From: CAVURS01 sp963834425
GTDB taxonomy: Bacteria > Actinomycetota > Actinomycetes > Actinomycetales > CAVURS01
DNA: 64,000 nucleotides
Reading direction: 5' to 3'
NCBI GenBank assembly: GCA_963834425.1
Contig: CAWIBR010000005.1
Location: forward strand, 124,001-188,000
Both the position numbers and the translations under genes were made by a program. Shown in pieces: positions 1 through 7,780 of this stretch. Under the pieces are notes generated by a model, which worked only from the letters and a program-made list of their open reading frames with translations, had not been told where the DNA came from and did not search any database. Within the stretch, counting starts at the first letter, position 1, and each line of letters starts with the position of its first letter.

Positions 1-618
1 GGTCACGGCCACCTCGGTGTTGCCCTTCTCGACGAAGGTGCGCCCGCTGCCGGTCGAGGTATTCAGGATCGTGGTGATCTTGCTGCCGTCGATGATCAGC
101 AGCAGCTGGGTCTTCTTGTTGATCTCCATCCGGTGGCCGCTGCCGGTCGTCGTGATCGTCGGGCGCTTGCCGGCGGCCAGCGCGGCGCGGGTCTTGGGTC
201 CCACCACGCCGTCCCGCGGAAGCCCGGCCGCCTTCTGCAACGCGTAGACCGCCTGCTGGGTCAGGTCCCCGAAATGGCCGTCGGGCTTGCCGAGCCAGTA
301 ACCCAGCGCCGAGAGCTGGTCCTGCAGCTGGCGCACGGCCGTCCCTTTGTCTCCGGCCCGGAGCTTGCCGACGACGGCCGGCGTCGTCGGAGTCGTTGGT
401 GTCGCCGTCCCCGAGGGGCTGGGGGATGCGGTCGTGGGAGTCGAGGCCGCTGGACCCGTCGACGTCGAGGGGCTCGATGACGTGGCGGGCGGGTTGCCCG
501 CAGTGCCGGCGGCCTCAGGCTGGCTGCCCGAGTGCGTCGTACACCCGGCGAGCACCACTGCGGCGATGACGAGCGCTGCGGCCCCGAACGTACGCCGCCG
601 ACCTACGGTCTTGCTCAT
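1..618 (-). CDS. Lipoprotein with peptidoglycan-binding domain and L,D-transpeptidase-type start (3' part outside window)
   Basis: The reading frame is open from ATG at 618 to the window edge (206 residues seen), with a GAGGAG ribosome binding site just upstream. Residues 1-26 form a lipoprotein signal ending in the lipobox LAGC (Cys26), followed by a Ser/Thr/Pro-rich linker to about residue 78. Residues about 79-142 match a peptidoglycan-binding type 1 repeat (GDKGTAVRQLQ, PDGHFGD, DGVVGPKTRAAL). From about 155 the strand-rich start of a YkuD-type L,D-transpeptidase follows (MEINKKTQLLLII, ILNTSTG). The catalytic HxxxxxxSHGC region would lie outside the window, so enzyme activity is inferred from the domain start. 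Likely role: cell-wall cross-linking or remodelling at the outer face of the membrane. Confidence 0.85.
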   Translation of the reverse strand, partial: MSKTVGRRRTFGAAALVIAAVVLAGCTTHSGSQPEAAGTAGNPPATSSSPSTSTGPAASTPTTASPSPSGTATPTTPTTPAVVGKLRAGDKGTAVRQLQDQLSALGYWLGKPDGHFGDLTQQAVYALQKAAGLPRDGVVGPKTRAALAAGKRPTITTTGSGHRMEINKKTQLLLIIDGSKITTILNTSTGSGRTFVEKGNTEVAVT

Positions 619-779
619 CGCGCTCCTCGCCGTCCGGTCGTCGGCCGCGGCTCACTTGCGGTCCGCCGCGATGATAGCCAGAGCGGATGGGAGCACCTTC
701 AGGTCGAGCGATGTCACATCACGGAGCCCTGCGCCGTCCTTCTCACGACGACCGCACCGACGACCTCGAGGAAACCGCC

Positions 780-1589
780 ATGACGTCCGCTGTCCCTGCA
801 CTCGCCTTCGCTCGCACCGGCTCCGGAGCCCCGCTCGTCCTGCTCCACGGCCTGGGCTCGTCCCGGGCCGCCTGGGACTCGGTGGTCCCGGCGCTCGCCG
901 AGCGATTCGACGTCATCGCCGTCGACCTGCCCGGGTTCGGCGACTCGGATCCGTTGCCGCCAGGGGTGATCGCCTCACCGGCGGCACTGGCGGCATCGGT
1001 GGCCGCACTGCTGGACGGGCTCGGCCTTGACGCACCGCACCTGGTCGGGAACTCGCTCGGCGGGTGGGTCGCGTTGGAGCTCGCCCAGCTGCGACCGACG
1101 GCATCGGTGACGCTGTTGTCCCCGGCCGGGTTGTGGCGTGCTGGCGCTCCGCGCTACGGCCTGGTGAGCCTGCGGCTGTCCCGCTGGCTGGCTGTGCATG
1201 CGGCTCGACCCTTGCGATGGGTCGTCGGGAGCCGGGTCGGGCGCACCCTCGTCCTCGGGCAGACCCACGGTCGGCCTTGGCGGATGGACGCCGATCGCGC
1301 CCGGTTGGTTCTGCACGCCATGGCCAGCTGCCCAGGTTTCCGGTCGGCGCTGGAAGCCACTGCGGCGCAGCACATTTCGGCGCGGTCGGTCGAGGCACCG
1401 GTGACCGTCGCCTTCGGCACCCGGGACTGGCTGCTCCTGAAGCGGCAGTCCCGGCGGCTCGACCAGCTGCCCGCGACGGTCCGGGTCCGCGAACTTCGGG
1501 GTTGCGGGCATGTGCCCATGACGGACGACCCGGCGGCGGTCGTCGAGGTCATCACCGAGGCGAGCCGGCGCGTCGTCGAGGTCGGTTAG
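780..1589 (+). CDS. Alpha/beta hydrolase fold protein
   Basis: 269-residue cytoplasmic hydrolase of the alpha/beta fold. The oxyanion-hole motif HGLG lies near residue 23, the nucleophile elbow GNSLGG places Ser92, the acid is probably Asp216 (GTRDW) and the base His244 (GCGHVPM), so the catalytic triad is complete. I chose ATG 780 because AGGAAA lies just upstream; an in-frame ATG at 687 would add 31 residues without family resemblance. It is divergent from the lipoprotein gene, with 161 bp between. The substrate is not evident: an esterase, lipase or ring-cleavage-product hydrolase are all possible. The second HNH cassette region starts directly after its stop codon. Confidence 0.85.
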   Translation: MTSAVPALAFARTGSGAPLVLLHGLGSSRAAWDSVVPALAERFDVIAVDLPGFGDSDPLPPGVIASPAALAASVAALLDGLGLDAPHLVGNSLGGWVALELAQLRPTASVTLLSPAGLWRAGAPRYGLVSLRLSRWLAVHAARPLRWVVGSRVGRTLVLGQTHGRPWRMDADRARLVLHAMASCPGFRSALEATAAQHISARSVEAPVTVAFGTRDWLLLKRQSRRLDQLPATVRVRELRGCGHVPMTDDPAAVVEVITEASRRVVEVG

Positions 1590-1593
1590 GAGC

Positions 1594-1740
1594 GGGGCTG
1601 GGTTTCAAGACGGCTTGGTACGGCGCGCTGGGTTCCGCGCGGGGCTGGGTTTCAGGCGGCTTGGTACGGCGCGCCGGTTCCGCGCGGGGCTGGGTTTCCA
1701 GACGGCTTGGTACGGCGCGCGGTTCCGCGCGGGCTGGGTC
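1594..1740. repeat. 45-47 bp minisatellite, three units plus a partial fourth (copy 1)
   Basis: Three head-to-tail units start at 1594, 1641 and 1686, each opening with GGGGCTGGGTTTC and containing GGTACGGCGCGC and GGTTCCGCGC; a fourth starts at 1731 and diverges after GGGCTGGGTC. Unit lengths are 47, 45 and 45 bp. There are no unique spacers between units, so this is not a CRISPR. The same array, differing at several positions, precedes the second HNH gene (26007-26170). Confidence 0.9.
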
Positions 1741-1843
1741 TTGCTCGCGGGTCGCCTTTCGCGGTTTCAAGAACGGTCACGCAGAGTCGCCGAAGGTTGC
1801 CGAAAATAGTTGCTATTCAACGGGATTCGGGTGGTTGTCGGGG

Positions 1844-1881
1844 TTGACCGATGTCGGACGGATAGGTCTAGAATCGAACAC
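1844..1881 (+). promoter_or_regulatory. Promoter of HNH gene copy 1, probably leaderless
   Basis: TTGACC (1844-1849) and TAGAAT (1869-1874) are 19 bp apart; in the second copy the same hexamers are 18 bp apart. TAGAAT ends 7 nt before the ATG at 1882, so transcription should start at or next to the start codon and no Shine-Dalgarno sequence is present. An upstream element GTTG-N5-CAAC (about 1809-1821) is kept in both copies. Confidence 0.6.
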
Positions 1882-3410
1882 ATGAACGAGGGCAGCGTTC
1901 ACCCCGACGACACGGGTGGAGTCCACCGGCGACCCGGCGCTGGACGCAGTTGTTCGCGCGCCTGGCCGGGGATGTGGCCGAGCTCAACGACCTACGACCT
2001 GACCGCCCTGGTCCGCCTGGACTCGCCCTCGACCGGGCTGCACGCGGCGGCCCGGAACCTGGAGCTGCTGCGCCGGCGGCTGGCGGTCTTCGACTCCCAC
2101 TACGTGGCCGCGGTCGAGGTCGGGGACGAGCCGGCCCGCTACGCCCGGCCCTCGACGGCGACCTTCTTGCGGGAGCAGCTGCGGCTGTCCGGTGGTGAGG
2201 CCAAGCGGCGGGTGGACCTGGCCCACGCGATCACCCCGGCGGTGGCGTTCACCGGGGAGGTCCTGCCGGCGGCGTGTCCGAGCCTGGCGGCCGGGCATCA
2301 GCGCGGGTGAGGTGTCCGGGGAGCATGCCCGGATCGTGCTGGACACCCTGGGCAAGCTGCCCGGCCCGGTCCGGGCGGACTCAGGACTGGTGGTGGAGGC
2401 CGAGATGGCCACCGCCGCGGCCAAGGTGACCCCGGCCGACCTGGAGGTGCTGGCCAGGGAGGTGATGGTCCGGGCCGACCCCGACGGGACCCTGCGCGAG
2501 GTCGACCACGCCGCACAAGCAGCGCGGGCTGCGGCTGTGGAAGAAACGCGGGCAGGCCGGGTACACCCTGCAGGCCGACCTGGACCAGGAGACCGGTGAA
2601 GCCGCCCGGGTCGTGCTGGATGCCTGGTCCAAACCCGCCCCCGCCGTGCCCGCCACCCCCGCGACCGCTGAACGCGGATGGGCCGAGCAGCCGGACCAGC
2701 CCAGCGACGAGTCCGAGTGCCGAGCGGCTCGGGAGTGGCCGAGGTGCCGGGCAGCCGCGACGCCCGCACGCACGACGTGCGGATGCACGACGCGTTCGGT
2801 GACGTCCTCAAAGCCATCCTCAACACCGGGGACCTGCCCGCCTGCGGTGGCACCCCCGCGGCCATGGTCTGGCACATCAAAGACACCCAGCTCCGCGACC
2901 GGCACGGCCTGGCCGTCTAGCGAGCACGGCACCCTGCTCCCGGTCGGGGACGCCCTCCGCGCCTGCGACCAGACGCCAGCTGTACGTGCTGATCGAGAAC
3001 AGCAAGGGCGTCCCGCTCTACCTCGGCCGGACCACCCGGATCGCCACCCCCGGCCAAACCGTCGCCCTAGCCGCCCGAGACCGCGGCTGTTCCTTCCCGG
3101 GCTGTGACCGGCCCCCGTCACACTGCCAGCGGCACCACATCACCGACTGGGCCAACGGCGGCCCCACCGACATCGACAACCTCACCCTGCTCTGCGGCTA
3201 CCACCACCGAGAACACGCCAAACGCGGCTGGGAATGTGAGATGCGAGAACGGGCTGCCGCACTGGCGACCACCCGCCTGGCTCGACCCCACACCGAACAC
3301 CCATCCGCAACACGCGGCACTTCACCCTGCCCATGGACCAGCCCACCCTGCAGCCCACTGACGAAGTCGACGGCAGGGCACCCGAGACCGGCGCAGTCGA
3401 CACCGGCTAG
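1882..3410 (+). pseudogene. DUF222/HNH endonuclease (13E12-type), frameshifted copy 1
   Basis: The product would be a DUF222 domain followed by a C-terminal HNH nuclease, about 450-500 residues in this family. Conserved blocks appear in different frames: the AARNLELLRRRL and LREQLRLSGGEAKRR helices (to about 2300), HARIVLDTLGKLPGP (about 2320-2380), LWKKRGQAGYTLQ (about 2535-2575), MHDAFGDVLKAILNTGD (about 2785-2835) and the HNH core CQRHHITDWANGG...CGYHHREH (about 3124-3215). Comparison with the second copy shows at least six single-base gains or losses. Either the gene is dead, or reads from several near-identical copies were merged in assembly. These genes are abundant in actinobacteria; their biological role is not settled. 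Confidence 0.8.
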
Positions 3411-3458
3411 CCTCGGCTCAGACCACCAACGATGCTGGCCAGCCAGAGGAGTTCTGTC

Positions 3459-4844
3459 ATGAGCGACTACCGCGTCGTCAACCCCGCGACCGGACAGGTC
3501 GAGAGCGAGTTCGAGACCGCGACCGACGCCGAGATCCGCAGCGCACTCGAGCGCAGCCACGCGGCGTACCGCGAACTCGGGCGCACGACGGTGACCGAGC
3601 GGGCCGCGGTGCTGCACCGGGTGGCTGACCTCTACCTCGAGCGGGCCGAGGCGCTCGCCCTGCTGATCACCCGCGAGATGGGCAAGACCACCGCGGAGGC
3701 GATCGGTGAGATCGAGTTCGTCGCGCTGATCTACCGCTACTACGCCGACCAGGGCCCCACGCTGCTGGCCGACGAGCGGCTCGACTCCGACACCGACGGC
3801 ACCGCGCTGATCCGCAAGGCGCCGATCGGGTCGCTGCTCGGGATCATGCCCTGGAACTACCCCTACTACCAGGTCGCCCGGTTCGCCGGCCCCAACCTGA
3901 TGGTCGGCAACACCATCCTGCTCAAGCACGCTCCGCAGTGCCCCGAGTCCGCGCTCGCGACCGAGCAGATCTTCCAGGACGCGGGGCTGACGACCGATGC
4001 CTACATCAACGTCTTCGCGACCAACGAGCAAGTGGCCTGGATGATCGCGGACCCGCGAGTGTCCGGAGTTTCGGTGACCGGCAGCGAGCGGGCCGGCACG
4101 GCCGTGGCATCGATCGCCGGCGCCAACCTCAAGAAGGTCGTGCTCGAGCTCGGGGGCTCCGACGCGTTCATCGTCCTGGACGCCGACGACCTCGCGACGG
4201 TGGCCAAGGACGCCGCCGCGGCCCGGATGGAGAACGCCGGGCAGGCGTGCAACGCCGCCAAGCGGTTCATCGTGGCCGACCGGTTGTACGACGAGTTCGT
4301 CGAGCAGTTCACCGCCTCCATGGCCGAGTGGACGACCGGCGATCCCACTGACGAGTCCACCAAGTACGGCCCGCTGTCCTCGGAGGCCGCCGCGGCCGGG
4401 CTGATGGCCCAGGTCGAGGACGCCGTGGACAAGGGCGCGAAGGTCCGCACCGGGGGCCGTCGCCCCGACGGGCCCGGCGCCTTCGTGGAGGCCACCGTCC
4501 TGACCGACGTGACGCCGGAGATGCGGGCCTACCGCGAGGAGCTGTTCGGGCCGGTCGCCGTCGTCTACCGGGTGAGCGACGTGGACGAGGCCGTGACGCT
4601 GGCCAATGACACGCCGTTCGGCCTGGGCGGGGTCGTCTACCACTCCGACCCGGCGGTCGCCCTCGATGTCGCCAACCGCCTGGACACCGGGATGGTCTGG
4701 ATCAACGCCCCCGAGGGTGGTGGCCCCGAGCTGCCGTTCGGTGGCACCAAGCGCTCCGGCGTCGGTCGCGAGCTCGGCCCCTACGGGATCGACGAGTTCG
4801 TCAACCGCAAGCTGATCCATGTGCCGGCGGAGGCCGACGCCTAG
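3459..4844 (+). CDS. NAD(P)-dependent aldehyde dehydrogenase, succinate-semialdehyde type
   Basis: 461-residue aldehyde dehydrogenase superfamily enzyme that would oxidise an aldehyde, probably succinic semialdehyde, to the acid. Cofactor and active-site motifs are intact: MPWNYPYYQV near 130, the general base Glu230 in LELGG, and nucleophile Cys264 in NAGQACNAAKRF. Length and the MPWNYPYYQ motif resemble the Sad/YneI branch of succinate-semialdehyde dehydrogenases. Start chosen at ATG 3459, with an AGAGGAG site 7-13 nt upstream. It stands alone between the HNH remnant and a SHOCT gene, with no GABA transaminase beside it, so the physiological aldehyde is inferred. The reading frame is free of indels, in contrast to the HNH gene just upstream. 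Confidence 0.88.
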   Translation: MSDYRVVNPATGQVESEFETATDAEIRSALERSHAAYRELGRTTVTERAAVLHRVADLYLERAEALALLITREMGKTTAEAIGEIEFVALIYRYYADQGPTLLADERLDSDTDGTALIRKAPIGSLLGIMPWNYPYYQVARFAGPNLMVGNTILLKHAPQCPESALATEQIFQDAGLTTDAYINVFATNEQVAWMIADPRVSGVSVTGSERAGTAVASIAGANLKKVVLELGGSDAFIVLDADDLATVAKDAAAARMENAGQACNAAKRFIVADRLYDEFVEQFTASMAEWTTGDPTDESTKYGPLSSEAAAAGLMAQVEDAVDKGAKVRTGGRRPDGPGAFVEATVLTDVTPEMRAYREELFGPVAVVYRVSDVDEAVTLANDTPFGLGGVVYHSDPAVALDVANRLDTGMVWINAPEGGGPELPFGGTKRSGVGRELGPYGIDEFVNRKLIHVPAEADA

Positions 4845-4857
4845 ACCCGACCCGGGA

Positions 4858-4903
4858 TCACCCTTTTCGGGTGAGCCTGAGCGGTGCGTGACGCCTCGAA
4901 ACT
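4858..4903 (+). promoter_or_regulatory. Palindromic promoter site A (before SHOCT gene 4910)
   Basis: TCACCC (4858-4863), 5-nt spacer, GGGTGA (4869-4874); 23 nt later GAAACT (4898-4903) serves as -10, followed by 6 nt and the ATG at 4910. This is the same spacing as in the sites between 37 and 62 kb. The short leader leaves no room for a Shine-Dalgarno sequence, so the transcript is probably leaderless. Confidence 0.7.
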
Positions 4904-4909
4904 GCGCTC

Positions 4910-5287
4910 ATGAGTTTCTGGGACATCATCTGGTTCATCATCGTCAGCTTCGCGTTCATCGCCTACCTGATGGTCCTGTTCAACATCCTCTTCGACATCT
5001 TCCGCGACCACAGCATGGGCGGCGGGGCCAAGGCGATCTGGGTGATCTGCCTGGTCCTCTTCCCGCTCATCACCGCGGTCGTCTACATCATCGTCCGCGG
5101 GCCCTCGATGGCGTCTCGGCACGCCGCCGAGGTCAGCCAGGTGAAGGCGCAGCAGGACGCCTACATCAAGACCGTGGCCGGGTCGTCCTCGCCGGCGACC
5201 GAGATCGCCCAGGCCAAGCAACTTCTGGACAGCGGGGCCATCACCCAGGCCGAGTTCGACAGCCTGAAGGCGCGCGTCCTGTCCTGA
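4910..5287 (+). CDS. Small membrane protein with PLD-N-like and SHOCT domains
   Basis: 125 residues. Two transmembrane segments (about 8-30 and 42-63) form a phospholipase D N-terminal-like (PLDc_N) hairpin; the C-terminus (about 95-125, EIAQAKQLLDSGAITQAEFDSLKARVL) is a SHOCT short helical domain, usually an oligomerisation or protein-docking module. No catalytic residues are visible. The palindromic promoter upstream ties it to the membrane and stress genes at 37-62 kb, where another SHOCT protein (55102) carries the same type of site. Function unknown; probably an envelope-stress accessory protein. Confidence 0.85.
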   Translation: MSFWDIIWFIIVSFAFIAYLMVLFNILFDIFRDHSMGGGAKAIWVICLVLFPLITAVVYIIVRGPSMASRHAAEVSQVKAQQDAYIKTVAGSSSPATEIAQAKQLLDSGAITQAEFDSLKARVLS

Positions 5288-5317
5288 GTCCCTCCTACCC
5301 CTGGATCGCCTGACCCT

Positions 5318-5399
5318 TTGGCCGTCGAAACCGGGTTCGACCCCCTCTGCAGGGGCGGGCTGACCCGGTTTCGACGGCCAAACCCGGTTTCGACGGCCA
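5318..5399. repeat. Nested palindrome with an extra copy of one arm
   Basis: A perfect 19-bp inverted repeat (5318-5336 and 5363-5381; TTGGCCGTCGAAACCGGGT) encloses a smaller CCCCT-ctgc-AGGGG hairpin (about 5342-5355). The right arm is then repeated directly at 5382-5399. It fills the gap between the SHOCT gene and the mannitol dehydrogenase gene. It could terminate the upstream transcript, but there is no T-run, and the duplicated arm suggests a REP-like or protein-binding element. Confidence 0.85.
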
Positions 5400-5421
5400 G
5401 GACAGGCGGGAGGATGGGGGA

Positions 5422-6930
5422 ATGGGCCTGAAGGACGGGACGTCGACGCGGCTCAGCGATCGCACCTTGCCGGAACTGTCGGCCGCGGTGGCGGTCCCGA
5501 CGTACGACCGGTCGGCCGTCGGCATCGGGATCGTCCATTTCGGCGTCGGCGGCTTCCACCGGGCCCACCAGGCGATGTACGTCGACCGGTTGATGAACGA
5601 CGGCTCGGGCGCCGAGTGGGGCATCTGCGGGGTCGGGGTGATGCCGCGCGACCGGGAGATGCACGACGTGCTGTCGGCCCAGGACGGTCTTTACACCCTC
5701 GTCCTCAAGCATCCGGACGGCCGGCTGGAGCCCCGGGTGGTGGGGTCGTTGGTCGAGTCCATCTTTGCGCCGGACGACCCGCAGGCGGTCCTGGACCGGT
5801 TGGCGTCCGCAGGGACCCGAATCGTGTCGCTCACGATCACCGAGGGCGGCTACAACTTCAACCAGGTGACGCACGAGTTCGACCACGAAGACCCTTTGGT
5901 AGCAGCCGATCTGGTGCCAGGAGCCGTGCCCCGCACGGTCTTCGGCTACGTCATCGAGGCGCTCGATCGACGGCGGGCGAGCGGGCTCGCGCCGTTCACC
6001 GTCATGTCGTGCGACAACATCCAGGGCAACGGCCACATCGCCCGGCAGATGTTCACGACGTTCGCGCGGCTGCGCGATCCGGAGCTGGCCGAGTGGATGG
6101 ACGCGCACGTGCGCTTCCCCAACTCGATGGTCGACCGGATCACGCCCGCGACCACCGACGCCGACCGGGTCGAGCTGCGGGAGCAGTTCGGCGTGGACGA
6201 CGGCTGGCCGGTGGTCTGCGAGCCCTTCACCCAGTGGGTGCTGGAGGACGACTTCAGCGCCGGCCGGCCGCCGCTGGAGCAGGCCGACGTGCAGCTCGTG
6301 CCGGCGGTCGAGCCCTACGAGCTGATGAAGCTGCGGCTGCTCAACGCGAGCCACCAAGCGCTCGGCTACCTCGGCTACTTGGTGGGCTACGAGTACGTCC
6401 ACGAGGCGGCGCTGGACCCGCGCTTCGTGACCTTCCTGAGCGCCTACATGGACGACGAGGCCACGCCGACCCTGTTGCCCGTGCCGGGCGTCGATCTCGC
6501 GGCGTACAAGGGGGAGCTGATCGAGCGCTTCTCCAACCCCGAGGTGCGCGACACCCTCAAGCGGCTGTGCGCCGAGAGCTCGGACCGGATCCCCAAGTGG
6601 GTGCTGCCGGTGCTGCGCAGCAACCTGGAGTCCGGCGGCCCGATCTCTCGCACGACCGCGATCATCGCCGGCTGGGCGCGGTACGCCGAGGGCGTGGACG
6701 AGCACGGCCAGCCGATCGAGATCGTCGATCGCCTGGCCGGTGAGGTGAGCGCACTGGCGCGGCGCTATCCGGCGGATCCGGCTGCGCTGCTGGGCATTTC
6801 GCAGCTCTTCGGCGATCTCGCCAGCAACGAGCGTTTCCGAGCGACGTACGTCGCGATCCTGGACCGGCTGCACGAGGTCGGCGCCGCCCGGACGCTGGTC
6901 GAGCTCAACGACGGTGCCTTCGACGACTGA
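5422..6930 (+). CDS. mtlK: Mannitol 2-dehydrogenase family polyol dehydrogenase
   Basis: 502-residue long-chain polyol dehydrogenase that would interconvert D-mannitol and D-fructose with NAD(H). The N-terminal nucleotide-binding site reads FGVGGFHRAHQ (about residue 41). The signature KLRLLNASH (about 302-310) contains the catalytic Lys and the Asn/His pair of the family. Full family length, no indels. ATG 5422 is preceded by a strong GGGAGGATGGGGG purine run. Fructuronate and tagaturonate reductases (UxuB/UxaB) share this fold, so substrate is moderately certain. No mannitol transporter or regulator is adjacent; the nearest sugar importer is the ABC system at 21-24.6 kb. Confidence 0.8.
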   Translation: MGLKDGTSTRLSDRTLPELSAAVAVPTYDRSAVGIGIVHFGVGGFHRAHQAMYVDRLMNDGSGAEWGICGVGVMPRDREMHDVLSAQDGLYTLVLKHPDGRLEPRVVGSLVESIFAPDDPQAVLDRLASAGTRIVSLTITEGGYNFNQVTHEFDHEDPLVAADLVPGAVPRTVFGYVIEALDRRRASGLAPFTVMSCDNIQGNGHIARQMFTTFARLRDPELAEWMDAHVRFPNSMVDRITPATTDADRVELREQFGVDDGWPVVCEPFTQWVLEDDFSAGRPPLEQADVQLVPAVEPYELMKLRLLNASHQALGYLGYLVGYEYVHEAALDPRFVTFLSAYMDDEATPTLLPVPGVDLAAYKGELIERFSNPEVRDTLKRLCAESSDRIPKWVLPVLRSNLESGGPISRTTAIIAGWARYAEGVDEHGQPIEIVDRLAGEVSALARRYPADPAALLGISQLFGDLASNERFRATYVAILDRLHEVGAARTLVELNDGAFDD

Positions 6931-6962
6931 GCGTTCGACGACTGAGCGTTCGACGACTGAGC
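6919..6962. repeat. Triple 15-bp tandem repeat covering the mtlK stop codon
   Basis: The unit GCGTTCGACGACTGA occurs about three times in a row. The first copy contains the stop codon of the mannitol dehydrogenase gene and the later copies repeat that same end. It lies exactly between two convergent genes and looks like recent replication slippage. Confidence 0.8.
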
Positions 6963-6966
6963 GCCG

Positions 6967-7677
6967 TCAGGGCTTGGGGTCGGCCGGTGTGGCGCGCTGA
7001 GTGAGCTCCTCGATGACCCGGGCCGCGAGCTCGCGCAGCTTGGTGTTGGTGTCCTGGGAGTTGCGCGACAGGAACTGGAAGGCCTGGTCCTCGGTCAGCC
7101 CGTAGCGCAGCATCAGCATGCCCTGGGCGATGCCGATGACCTGCCGCGAGCGCATCGCGGTCTGCAGCTGCTCGGTCTCGTTGGTCGCCGCAATCGCGTT
7201 GCCGGCGTGCGTCGCGTAGATCTGCGCCGTGATCACGGCGTCCTCGTCGAAGGCGTCGACGGACGTGGCGTACAGGTTCATCGCGGCGTGCAGGTGGTTG
7301 GGCCCGGTCAGTTGGACCGAGAGCACGCTGAGCACGCCGACCTCGGCGGCCCGGGCCGCCCAGCGCGGCCAGCGGGGCTCGTCGCGGGTGTCCCGGATCA
7401 GGTAGGTCTCCTCGGTGCGCGCGGCCTCGAGGCACGGGCCCTGACCGAGGTCGTGCTGGGCCTGGTCGAGCTCGGCGATCACCGGGTCGGTCGCCGCAGC
7501 GGTCTCCAACCGGTCCTTGTGGGTCAGCGTGAAGCCGGCGTAGGCGCAGCCCGGGATCGACTCCTGGGCGATCTCGATCACCCGCTGCACGGTCTGCACG
7601 ATGTCTGGCTTCTCGGCCAGCTCCTGGGCGAGCCGGGCAAATCCCGCTGCGTCGTCGGGGGTCAGCTGGGTGCCCAC
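6967..7677 (-). CDS. GAF and ANTAR domain protein (putative RNA-binding antiterminator)
   Basis: 236 residues. Residues about 25-160 form a GAF sensor domain; residues about 170-230 form an ANTAR domain with the typical RQVIGIAQGMLMLRYGLTEDQAFQFL start and a three-helix end. ANTAR proteins bind paired hexaloop RNA hairpins and prevent transcription termination. This GAF-ANTAR architecture is common in actinobacteria, where the input signal is usually unknown. The gene starts with GTG at 7677, with AGGAG upstream, and is convergent with the mannitol dehydrogenase gene. No obvious paired hairpin target was seen beside it, so the target is probably elsewhere. Confidence 0.88.
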   Translation of the reverse strand: MGTQLTPDDAAGFARLAQELAEKPDIVQTVQRVIEIAQESIPGCAYAGFTLTHKDRLETAAATDPVIAELDQAQHDLGQGPCLEAARTEETYLIRDTRDEPRWPRWAARAAEVGVLSVLSVQLTGPNHLHAAMNLYATSVDAFDEDAVITAQIYATHAGNAIAATNETEQLQTAMRSRQVIGIAQGMLMLRYGLTEDQAFQFLSRNSQDTNTKLRELAARVIEELTQRATPADPKP

Positions 7678-7780
7678 CGGGTCACGCTCCTGTCGACAAA
7701 CACGGACGACGCCACCCGGCTGTCTCCAGGTGGTGCCTTGATCATGCCGCAGCCGTCAACCAGCCCCGCGCGACCGGGCT

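Larger units (their letters stand above)
1594..3333 (+). repeat. Long direct repeat: minisatellite, promoter and DUF222-HNH gene (copy 1)
   Basis: This segment is repeated in the same orientation at about 26069-27787. Similarity covers the minisatellite, the promoter, the start codon and almost the whole gene, and stops shortly after the HNH motif (near 3333). The promoter blocks differ by a single base over more than 100 bp. The two copies bracket 22.7 kb. No terminal inverted repeats or target-site duplication were found, so the unit is described as a repeat rather than as a defined mobile element. Confidence 0.8.

Noticed and set aside
1594..1740. CRISPR array
   Set aside because: The 45-47 bp units abut directly without unique spacers, and no cas gene is present.
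3124..3215. HNH motif as a Cas9-like or phage HNH nuclease
   Set aside because: The upstream DUF222 blocks identify the actinobacterial 13E12-type family; no phage packaging genes nearby.
3198..4820. 540-codon frame on the minus strand across the aldehyde dehydrogenase gene
   Set aside because: Shadow of the real gene in very GC-rich DNA; its translation is low-complexity Gly/Arg/Asp/His without any family motif.
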